This document shows, piece after piece, positions 4,778 to 10,152 of a stretch of DNA of 10,152 nucleotides. This DNA comes from an uncultured Oscillospiraceae bacterium (GTDB taxonomy: Bacteria; Bacillota; Clostridia; Oscillospirales; Oscillospiraceae), in NCBI GenBank assembly GCA_934572365.1, contig CAKTKX010000034.1, positions 1 to 10,152 of the forward strand, read 5' to 3'. The position numbers and the translations under genes are program-made. Each line of letters begins with the position of its first letter. Position 1 is the first letter of the stretch. The notes under the pieces were generated by a model. It saw nothing but the letters and a program-made list of their open reading frames with translations. It did no database searches and was not told the DNA's origin.

Positions 4778-6103
4778 TCAATCTGCCTTCGGAGAGGACA
4801 CGAGAATCTCGCGGTCTGCCTTCGTGCCAGAGCACATATTTACAGTCGTTTTAACCGACCAATACGCATAATCCTGAATCCAGTCATCAAAAAACTCTAC
4901 CCAGGTGTCGGCGACCTCCTGGATCTGAGCCGTAGTGGCTTCATCCAGAATAATATGCCCGGAGTTTCCGTTGGAATCTCCGAAAATATCAACAATAAGC
5001 TGATAGTTTTTTGCATCGTAATGTATCTCGAAAAATGGCTGGTTCTCCGTCTCGAAGCTCTTGATGTCCGCATATAGGCTGCTTTCGGTGAACTCCTTTG
5101 CATACTTGGCGGCATCTATCAAAGACTGGCTGTCAAGAAAATCTCCCATTTTTTCCAGAATATCAATGGCACCGTCATATTCGCCATTTTCCATTTTGCC
5201 GCAGGCTTCGTCGTATTTGGCAGTGATTTTCTCAAGCTGAGCGCCGCTGTCCTTATAGTCTCCCAGTTCCTGGAAAAGAGCAGAAGCCTGCCCATATTCC
5301 CCTTGCTCCATAAGCGAAACAGCGCTGTTATACGCGTTATTCTTCTTAACTGCGCTGCTTGCAAAATGAATGGCGACGCAGAGAACAGCAATGGCCACGA
5401 GAACAATAGGCGCTATTTTTGCAATGCGGAGATTGCGCTGCTTTTCTTCCGAACGTCTCTTTTCGGCAGCGGACGCTTCCAGCGCCAGCCTTTCGTCTTT
5501 CCGCTTGCGCAGATTCTCAATGTTGAAAGCCCGAAGACTATCCAGGGTTTGGCGGCACCGGTGACAGCAGGTTTCCCCGCTGCGATTGATTGCCCCGCAA
5601 ACGCAAATCCAGAGGTCATCGTCCTCCAAAAGCATGTTATTGCTGTGTTCACCATAATCACAATGGAATTGCTTTACCAGTTCAGGATCGCCCCAGCCGA
5701 TTGATGCCGGCTTTTTTAGGGGACGCCATTCTTTTCCGTCAGCAATCCATTTCGTGTTGTCCAGGAAAATGACTTCGCTAACGATCACGGAGAAAGAACG
5801 GGTAGCGGCATTGGGCAGGGGAATCGCCGTTTTTTGCCCAAAGAATGTGTCCCGCCCCGCGCTCAGATCAAGATATTGGTAGGTCGTGTTTTCGGCGATG
5901 GCTTCGCCGGTGGTGTCCATCGGGAAAATCTGAACCGTGGCCGCCTTGATTGTCTGAGAGTTGATATTTTGCAGCTTTAATTGCGCGAGAACGTTTCCCG
6001 TCTGACTGTCTTTCAGCAATGCACCCGCCGCAATGACGACGGGCGCTCCGGTAGTGTAAAGATTTTCGGGCAGAGAAAAGAGCTTGCTATATCGTTCACT
6101 CAT
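4778..6103 (-). CDS. Zinc-ribbon / TPR-like membrane-anchored protein, cassette 2
   Basis: The protein has 441 residues; ATG 6103 has AAGGAGG overlapping the stop of the upstream gene. Residues 1-130 form a domain with alternating strand-like stretches that I do not recognise. A zinc ribbon follows, Cys167-x-Cys169 and Cys180-x2-Cys183 (WICVCG...CHRC). Residues 190-226 are highly charged (Lys/Arg/Glu) and probably helical. A single membrane segment covers about 230-249. Two TPR-like repeats follow at 257-290 and 297-330, each with the pattern GEY-x-x-A-x-x-(L/I)-F/E-x-L/M-GD-(Y/F)-x-D-S. Residues 340-441 are a C-terminal domain rich in acidic and aromatic residues. With one membrane helix, the ribbon and the TPR part lie on opposite sides, probably cytoplasm and cell surface. 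Function is unknown. It forms an operon with the small membrane gene 12 bases upstream and is AT-richer than the core genes. Confidence 0.88.
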   Translation of the reverse strand: MSERYSKLFSLPENLYTTGAPVVIAAGALLKDSQTGNVLAQLKLQNINSQTIKAATVQIFPMDTTGEAIAENTTYQYLDLSAGRDTFFGQKTAIPLPNAATRSFSVIVSEVIFLDNTKWIADGKEWRPLKKPASIGWGDPELVKQFHCDYGEHSNNMLLEDDDLWICVCGAINRSGETCCHRCRQTLDSLRAFNIENLRKRKDERLALEASAAEKRRSEEKQRNLRIAKIAPIVLVAIAVLCVAIHFASSAVKKNNAYNSAVSLMEQGEYGQASALFQELGDYKDSGAQLEKITAKYDEACGKMENGEYDGAIDILEKMGDFLDSQSLIDAAKYAKEFTESSLYADIKSFETENQPFFEIHYDAKNYQLIVDIFGDSNGNSGHIILDEATTAQIQEVADTWVEFFDDWIQDYAYWSVKTTVNMCSGTKADREILVSSPKAD

Positions 6104-6115
6104 GTCGAAACCTCC

Positions 6116-6343
6116 TTAAAGATTGGGAAGCTCGTCGGGACGCACCTGCGTGGTGTTCCCGCGATCGGGCAGCGCGCAAACCAAAATCCAGCCCATCCAG
6201 CCAAGCCAGAAGCAAATCCAAAAATACTTTTTGTTGTGATAGCCTTTTTCTTCGGCAGCTTCAAAGAACCATTTGGCAATGAAATAGTCGAGGACGATGA
6301 AAGCCGCTAAAATCAGAAAATACAGGAAATACAGAAATGCCAT
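6116..6343 (-). CDS. Small two-helix membrane protein, cassette 2
   Basis: The product has 75 residues; ATG 6343 is preceded by AAAGGGG, and a longer frame reaching 6529 would run back through the terminator and RNA, so it is rejected. Residues 2-28 and about 38-57 are hydrophobic and aromatic, reading as two membrane helices with the turn EEKGYHNKK between them. Helix 2, YFWICFWLGWMGWILVCALP, ends in a short polar tail. It is a paralogue of the protein at 681-911, sharing the KGY turn, the L/V-G-x-x-G core and the ALP(D/N) exit. The twin gene order (RNA, small protein, zinc-ribbon protein) argues that the small protein works with its downstream partner, perhaps as a membrane-embedded accessory subunit; that role is inference. 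Confidence 0.85.
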   Translation of the reverse strand: MAFLYFLYFLILAAFIVLDYFIAKWFFEAAEEKGYHNKKYFWICFWLGWMGWILVCALPDRGNTTQVRPDELPNL

Positions 6344-6374
6344 GTGTTTTACCCCTTTCTTTGTGTAGAAAAAT

Positions 6375-6406
6375 AAAAAAAAGTGCGCCAACCGAAGTCG
6401 GCGCAC
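6375..6406 (-). terminator. Terminator between RNA copy 2 and the small membrane gene
   Basis: On the minus strand GTGCGCCGAC (6406-6397) pairs with GTTGGCGCAC (6392-6383) over 10 bp with one G.U, capped by UUCG (6396-6393), followed by eight Ts (6382-6375). The ribosome binding site of the next gene begins about 15 bases later. It is a stronger version of the copy 1 terminator. Confidence 0.9.
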
Positions 6407-6586
6407 TGAAAAACGCAGACTCCAATTGTCGCCAAACAAGTTGAAATAGAGCGAGAGTAAACCCCCACGTACCCACTTCACGGAATTTGCGTTTTTACCA
6501 AATTCAAAAAATGGGTGTGAAAAGGGCATAGTACCCCTATGTGGAGAACTACTCTAAACTCTAAATGAATATTCAACTTGTTTGGC
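6375..6586 (-). ncRNA. Structured RNA leader, copy 2 (unrecognised family)
   Basis: The fold parallels copy 1. The closing helix pairs 6572-6586 with 6431-6445, 15 bp and perfect. Helix 2 pairs 6559-6563 with 6447-6451 and 6551-6556 with 6454-6459. The bulge hairpin is ATAG/CTAT within 6528-6540. The apical stem pairs 6512-6516 with 6471-6475 and 6499-6505 with 6483-6489. The loop segment AAAAACGCA (6496-6488) is complementary to TGCGTTTTT (6417-6409), two bases before the terminator. Helix sequences differ from copy 1 while pairing is kept. The conserved primary-sequence blocks are GCCAAAC at the 5' end, ATAGGGG with CTATGC in the bulge, the loop, and a 32-base identical stretch (6439-6408) covering the closing arm, the linker CGACAATTGGAGTC and the pseudoknot arm. 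Confidence 0.8.
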
Positions 6587-6592
6587 AAAACT

Positions 6593-6621
6593 ATGGTATC
6601 ATATCTGCACAAAAGATTCAA
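6593..6621 (-). promoter_or_regulatory. Promoter of structured RNA copy 2
   Basis: On the minus strand TTGAAT (6621-6616) and TACCAT (6598-6593) are 17 bases apart, with six bases to the GCC that opens the RNA. The -10 is poorer than in copy 1, but spacing and distance are identical. A TATGAT seven bases further upstream (6605-6600) is an alternative -10 without a suitable -35. Confidence 0.55.
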
Positions 6622-6657
6622 GGCGATTTGTAAAATATTATCCTTTCCATAGGAATA

Positions 6658-6701
6658 AAGAAGCACATCCAACCTGATTTCTCAGGCAGGATGTGCTCCT
6701 T
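6658..6701 (-). terminator. 'Hairpin X' copy 2, adhE terminator
   Basis: Bases 6658-6670 pair with 6689-6701 (13 bp, one G.U) and, after a 2-base internal loop, 6673-6677 pair with 6682-6686 around a GAAA loop on the minus strand. It lies about 30 bases after the adhE stop and is followed by TATT. It is homologous to the hairpin at 286-331. Confidence 0.8.
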
Positions 6702-6732
6702 TGCTTGTTATTTGGGGAAGAAAAGCGTTCCC

Positions 6733-9339
6733 TTACTTTGTCTCGTCGGTGCCGTAGTAGGCGTTGAGGTACATCTGCTTGATCTCGCTCATGAGGGGAT
6801 ACCGGGGGTTCGCGCCGGTGCATTGGTCGTCGAAGGCCTGCTCCACCATGCTGTCCAGCCGGTTCAGGAAGTCGATTTCGTCAATGCCGTAGTCCCGGAT
6901 GGTCTTCTTGATGCCGATCTTGACCTTCAGCTCGTCGATGGCCGCGATCAGGTTTTCCAGCTTTTCCTCGTCCGTGGCGCCGCCCAGCTTCAGGTAGTCG
7001 GCAACCTCGGCGTACCGCGCAAGAGTATGGGGATGGTCGTACTGGGAGAAGGTACCCATCTTCGCGGGAACCTCGGCGGCGTTGAAGCGCAGGACTTCGT
7101 CGATCATCAGAGCGTTGGCAACACCGTGGGGCAGATGGTGGAACGCACCCAGCTTGTGCGCCATGGAGTGGCACACGCCCAGGAAGGCGTTGGCAAAGGC
7201 CATACCGGCCATGCAGGCGGCGTTCGCCATGTTCTCACGGGCCTTGGGATCCTTCCCACCGTTTTCATAGGCGGAGGGCAGGTTCTCGAAAATCAGCTTC
7301 AGGCTCCGCAGCGCCAGACCGTCGGTGTAGTCCGTGGCCATCATGGAGGCGTAGGCTTCCAGAGCGTGGGTCACGGCGTCGATGCCGGAGGCAGCGGTCA
7401 GACCCTTGGGGGCGTTCATCATCATGTCGGCGTCCACGATGGACATCTTGGGCAGCAGCTCGTAGTCCGCCAGCGGATACTTGACGCCGGTGGTTTCATC
7501 GGTGATGACGGCGAAGGGGGTCACCTCGGAGCCGGTACCGGCGGTGGTGGGGATGGCGACGAAATACGCCTTCTCTCCCATCTTGGGGAAGGTGTAGACA
7601 CGCTTGCGGATATCCACAAAGCGCATGGCCATGTCCTGGAAGTCCGCCTCGGGATGCTCATACAGCACCCACATGATCTTGCCCGCATCCATGGCGGAGC
7701 CGCCGCCGATGGCGAGGATCAGGTCAGGCTTGAAGGCCGCCATCTGCGCCGCGCCCTCTCTGGCACAGGCGAGGGTGGGATCGGGGGCTACGTTGTAGAA
7801 GGTGGTGTGGGTGATCCCCATGGCGTCCAGCTTCTCCTCCACCGGCTTGGTGTAGCCGTTCTGGTACAGGAAGGCGTCGGTGACGATAAAGGCCTTCTTA
7901 TAATTTTTCAGCTCGGCCAGAGCCACGGGCAGGCAGCCCTTCTTGAAATAAACCTTTTCAGGCGCACGGAACCAGAGCATATTCTCCCTCCTAATTGCCA
8001 CAGTCTTGATGTTCAGCAGGTGCTTGATGCCCACGTTCTCGGAAACGGAGTTGCCGCCCCAGGAGCCGCAGCCCAGCGTCAGGGAGGGAGCCAGCTTGAA
8101 GTTGTACAGGTCGCCGATGCCGCCGTGGGAGGACGGAGTATTCACCAGAATGCGGCAGGCCTTCATTTTCTCCGCAAAGGCGTCCAGCTTCTCCTTCCCG
8201 CTCACCGTGTCCAGATAGACGGAAGCTGTGTGGCCGTAGCCGCCATCCTTGACAAGGGTGTCCGCCTTGTTCATGGCGTCGGTGAAGTCGGACGCCCGGT
8301 ACATGGCAAGCACGGGGGACAGCTTCTCATGGGCAAAGGCTTCGGAGAGATCGGTGGAAGTCACTTCACCGATGAGGATTTTGGTAGTTTCGGGGACATC
8401 GACACCCGCCAGCGCCGCGATGGTGTGGGCAGACTGACCCACGATCTTGGCGTTCAGCGCGCCGTTAATCAAAATAGTCCCGCGAACCTTGTCGATCTCT
8501 TCTGCGTTCAGAACGTAGCAGCCGCGCTTGACGAATTCCGCCTTGACCCGGTCGTAGATGCTGTCCAGCACCACCACGCTCTGCTCGGAGGCGCAGATCA
8601 TGCCGTTGTCAAAGGTCTTGGAATGGATGACGGAGGAAACCGCCAGCAGAATATCGGCGCTGTCGTCGATCACGGCGGGGGTATTGCCGGGGCCAACGCC
8701 CAGAGCGGGCTTGCCGGAGGAGTAAGCCGCCTTCACCATGCCGGGGCCGCCGGTGGCGAGGATCAGGTCGGCCTCCCGCATCACCTGATTGGTCAGCTCC
8801 AGAGATGGCTGGTCGATCCACGCGATGATGCCTTCCGGCGCACCGGCGGCAACCGCCGCTTCCAGAACCACCCGAGCGGCGGCGATGGTGCAGCCCTTCG
8901 CTCTCGGATGGGGGCTGATGATGATGCCGTTGCGGGTCTTCAGGGAGATCAGGGTCTTGAAAATGGCGGTGGAGGTGGGGTTCGTGGTGGGAATGACCGC
9001 CGCGATAACGCCGATGGGCTCGGCAATGCGCTGAATGCCGTAGGCCGTGTCTTCCTCAATGACGCCGCAGGTCTTGGAATCCTTGTAGGCGTTGTAAATA
9101 TATTCGGCGGCATAGTGGTTCTTGATAACCTTATCCTCCACCACGCCCATGCCGGTTTCGGCTACGGCCTGCTTGGCCAGGGGAATGCGCATCTGGTTGG
9201 CAGCGGTAGCGGCAGCCAGAAAAATTTTATCCACCTGCTCCTGGGTATAAGTGGCAAATTTCTCCTGTGCCGCGCGGCACTTTGCCAATGCTTCGGTCAG
9301 TTCCTGGGCGGTGGTTACAGGTGCATATGTTTTATCCAT
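6733..9339 (-). CDS. adhE: Bifunctional acetaldehyde/alcohol dehydrogenase AdhE
   Basis: The protein has 868 residues from ATG 9339 (MDKTYAPVTT), preceded by GGAAAGG; a longer frame to 9435 overlaps the promoter and is rejected. Residues 1-440 form the CoA-dependent aldehyde dehydrogenase domain, with catalytic Cys249 in FDNGMICASEQ. Residues 450-868 form the iron-dependent alcohol dehydrogenase domain, with GGGS at 545-548, PTTAGTGSEVTPFAV at 597-611 and Fe ligands Asp654, His658, His724 and His738. These positions agree within a residue or two with E. coli AdhE. The enzyme reduces acetyl-CoA to acetaldehyde and then ethanol, oxidising two NADH, to balance redox during fermentation. AdhE proteins assemble into helical filaments (spirosomes) in the cytoplasm. 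It is a monocistronic gene with its own promoter, a leader inverted repeat and a terminator. Both active sites appear intact. Confidence 0.97.
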   Translation of the reverse strand: MDKTYAPVTTAQELTEALAKCRAAQEKFATYTQEQVDKIFLAAATAANQMRIPLAKQAVAETGMGVVEDKVIKNHYAAEYIYNAYKDSKTCGVIEEDTAYGIQRIAEPIGVIAAVIPTTNPTSTAIFKTLISLKTRNGIIISPHPRAKGCTIAAARVVLEAAVAAGAPEGIIAWIDQPSLELTNQVMREADLILATGGPGMVKAAYSSGKPALGVGPGNTPAVIDDSADILLAVSSVIHSKTFDNGMICASEQSVVVLDSIYDRVKAEFVKRGCYVLNAEEIDKVRGTILINGALNAKIVGQSAHTIAALAGVDVPETTKILIGEVTSTDLSEAFAHEKLSPVLAMYRASDFTDAMNKADTLVKDGGYGHTASVYLDTVSGKEKLDAFAEKMKACRILVNTPSSHGGIGDLYNFKLAPSLTLGCGSWGGNSVSENVGIKHLLNIKTVAIRRENMLWFRAPEKVYFKKGCLPVALAELKNYKKAFIVTDAFLYQNGYTKPVEEKLDAMGITHTTFYNVAPDPTLACAREGAAQMAAFKPDLILAIGGGSAMDAGKIMWVLYEHPEADFQDMAMRFVDIRKRVYTFPKMGEKAYFVAIPTTAGTGSEVTPFAVITDETTGVKYPLADYELLPKMSIVDADMMMNAPKGLTAASGIDAVTHALEAYASMMATDYTDGLALRSLKLIFENLPSAYENGGKDPKARENMANAACMAGMAFANAFLGVCHSMAHKLGAFHHLPHGVANALMIDEVLRFNAAEVPAKMGTFSQYDHPHTLARYAEVADYLKLGGATDEEKLENLIAAIDELKVKIGIKKTIRDYGIDEIDFLNRLDSMVEQAFDDQCTGANPRYPLMSEIKQMYLNAYYGTDETK

Positions 9340-9365
9340 AAAAATCGACCTTTCCGAATATTGAT

Positions 9366-9387
9366 TATCGGTATTTCCGTACCGATA
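9366..9387 (-). promoter_or_regulatory. Inverted-repeat operator candidate in the adhE leader
   Basis: TATCGGTA (9366-9373) and TACCGATA (9380-9387) form a perfect 8-bp inverted repeat with a 6-base centre, starting just downstream of the predicted adhE transcription start. A further related palindrome, TATCGATA, lies at about 9395-9402 next to the -10. Both could bind a repressor; alternatively the first forms a 5' mRNA hairpin. It does not match the Rex consensus (TTGTTAA-N4-TTAACAA). Confidence 0.55.
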
Positions 9388-9400
9388 TATTACTATCGAT

Positions 9401-9428
9401 ATAATAGCACATATCTCGGAAATGTCAA
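9401..9428 (-). promoter_or_regulatory. Promoter of adhE
   Basis: On the minus strand a consensus TTGACA (9428-9423) lies 16 bases from TATTAT (9406-9401). The start would be near 9394, giving a leader of about 55 bases that contains the inverted repeat at 9366-9387. Confidence 0.75.
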
Positions 9429-9466
9429 TCCCCATTATAAAAAATTTTTGCGCAGACAGAAATAGC

Positions 9467-9499
9467 CGGGCTTCCGGCGCGTACCGCTCCGGAAGCCCG
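9467..9499 (-). terminator. Terminator after livF
   Basis: CGGGCTTCCGG (9467-9477) pairs perfectly over 11 bp with CCGGAAGCCCG (9489-9499). It lies 18 bases after the livF stop on the minus strand. The bases after it (GCTATTTCTGTC) are only moderately T-rich. Confidence 0.7.
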
Positions 9500-9516
9500 A
9501 CTGCACTATTTCCTGA

Positions 9517-10152
9517 TTACGTGCCGAGGTAGGCCGCCTTCACTGCCTCGTTGGCCAGCAGCTCCTCGCCGCTGCCGTGGAGGGTGATTCGGCCGGTCTC
9601 CATGACATAGCCGAGATTGGCGGTTTTCAGCGCCATGTTGGCGTTCTGCTCGATGAGCAGAACCGTCACGCCCTGCTTGTTGATCTCCTTGATGATCTCG
9701 AAAATACCCTTGACGATGATGGGCGCCAGTCCCAGAGACGGCTCGTCCATCATAATGACCTTGGGGCGGCTCATGAGCGCGCGACCGACCGCCAGCATCT
9801 GCTGCTCGCCGCCGGACAGGGTGCCGCCCGCCTGCCAGGAGCGCTCCTTCAGCCGGGGGAACAGGTCAAAGACCCAGTTTAAGTCCTCGGTCAGATCGTC
9901 CTTGCGCAGGTAAGCGCCGATTTTCAGGTTTTCCAGCACCGTCATGTCCGGGAAAATCCGCCGTCCTTCCGGTACCAGCGTGATGCCCTTGGACACGATC
10001 AGGCTGGAATCCATGCCGGTGATGTCCTCGTCCAGGAAGGAGATCTTTCCCGCGGAGGGCTTCACCAGCCCCGCGATGGCGCGAAGGGTGGAGCTTTTGC
10101 CCGCGCCGTTGGCGCCGATCAGGGTCACGATCTCCCCTTCCGGCACATCCAG
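9517..10152 (-). CDS. livF: Branched-chain amino acid ABC transporter ATPase LivF (N-terminus outside window)
   Basis: 212 codons are visible, reading LDVPEGEIVTLIGANG at the window edge; about 20-25 N-terminal residues are missing compared with the usual length near 235. The nucleotide-binding domain is complete from Walker A: GANGAGKSS, the Q-loop region LVPEGRRIFP typical of LivF, the signature LSGGEQQMLAVGRAL and Walker B VIMMDEPSLGLAP. The IEQNANMAL segment stands where other ABC ATPases have the H-loop, as is normal in LivF. LivF pairs with LivG on the cytoplasmic face of the LivHM permease to drive uptake of leucine, isoleucine, valine or related substrates. It is the last gene of its operon here, since a terminator follows. 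The exact substrate cannot be read from the ATPase alone. Confidence 0.93.
   Translation of the reverse strand: MDVPEGEIVTLIGANGAGKSSTLRAIAGLVKPSAGKISFLDEDITGMDSSLIVSKGITLVPEGRRIFPDMTVLENLKIGAYLRKDDLTEDLNWVFDLFPRLKERSWQAGGTLSGGEQQMLAVGRALMSRPKVIMMDEPSLGLAPIIVKGIFEIIKEINKQGVTVLLIEQNANMALKTANLGYVMETGRITLHGSGEELLANEAVKAAYLGT

Noticed and set aside
4742..5077. 111-residue plus-strand frame
   Set aside because: It is opposite the 3' end of the 441-aa gene, has no ribosome binding site and no protein-like pattern.
6116..6529. 137-residue version of the cassette 2 small membrane protein
   Set aside because: The extension covers the terminator and structured RNA; the start at 6343 has its own Shine-Dalgarno and matches the paralogue's length.
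6691..9465. 924-residue open frame on the plus strand opposite adhE
   Set aside because: It is a mirror of the GC-rich adhE codons, rich in Gly, Val and His with no domain pattern; adhE on the minus strand is certain.
1..10152. CRISPR array, tRNA, rRNA or intact insertion sequence
   Set aside because: No regularly spaced repeats, no cloverleaf, no rRNA-like stretch and no transposase frame were seen; only the short recombinase tail at 1717-1830 suggests mobile DNA.

Overview
The window looks like chromosome from an anaerobic Clostridia bacterium, probably near the Oscillospiraceae/Ruminococcaceae. The support is a set of Firmicutes-type housekeeping genes (trmK next to a Nif3-family gene, yebC), a bifunctional fermentative adhE, a DUF1858 redox-disulfide protein and strong AGGAGG ribosome binding sites. 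The core genes are GC-rich. Two inserted-looking stretches, 226-1860 and 4700-6700, are clearly more AT-rich and use different codons.

Layout. 1-225 (+) is the 3' end of an unrecognised gene. 286-1901 (+) is cassette 1: an upstream hairpin, a promoter, a structured RNA ending in a terminator, a 76-aa membrane protein and a 255-aa zinc-ribbon membrane protein. A fragment of a serine recombinase follows on the minus strand at 1717-1830. 1916-4482 (-) is a core block: DUF1858 protein, trmK, nif3-like gene and yebC, transcribed right to left. 4701-6701 (-) is cassette 2, with the same order as cassette 1: hairpin, promoter, structured RNA with terminator, 75-aa membrane protein and a 441-aa zinc-ribbon/TPR membrane protein. 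6733-9339 (-) is adhE, with an inverted-repeat operator candidate in its leader. 9517-10152 (-) is the 3' part of livF, the ATPase of a branched-chain amino acid type ABC transporter.

The most interesting content is the pair of cassettes, which face each other across the core block. Their RNA leaders (about 205-215 nt) share only short blocks of sequence but fold alike. Each has a long closing helix starting at the predicted transcription start, a second helix, a small ATAG/CTAT hairpin in a 5' bulge and an apical hairpin. In each, the apical loop (AAAAACGCA) is complementary to a tail segment (TGCGTTTTT) placed two bases before a UUCG-loop terminator. The terminator abuts the ribosome binding site of the small membrane-protein gene. 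The two small proteins are paralogues, and each is followed by a protein combining a zinc ribbon with membrane segments. I do not recognise this RNA. It behaves like a cis-regulatory leader or a released small RNA with readthrough into a membrane-protein operon. The other genes are ordinary housekeeping, fermentation and transport functions.
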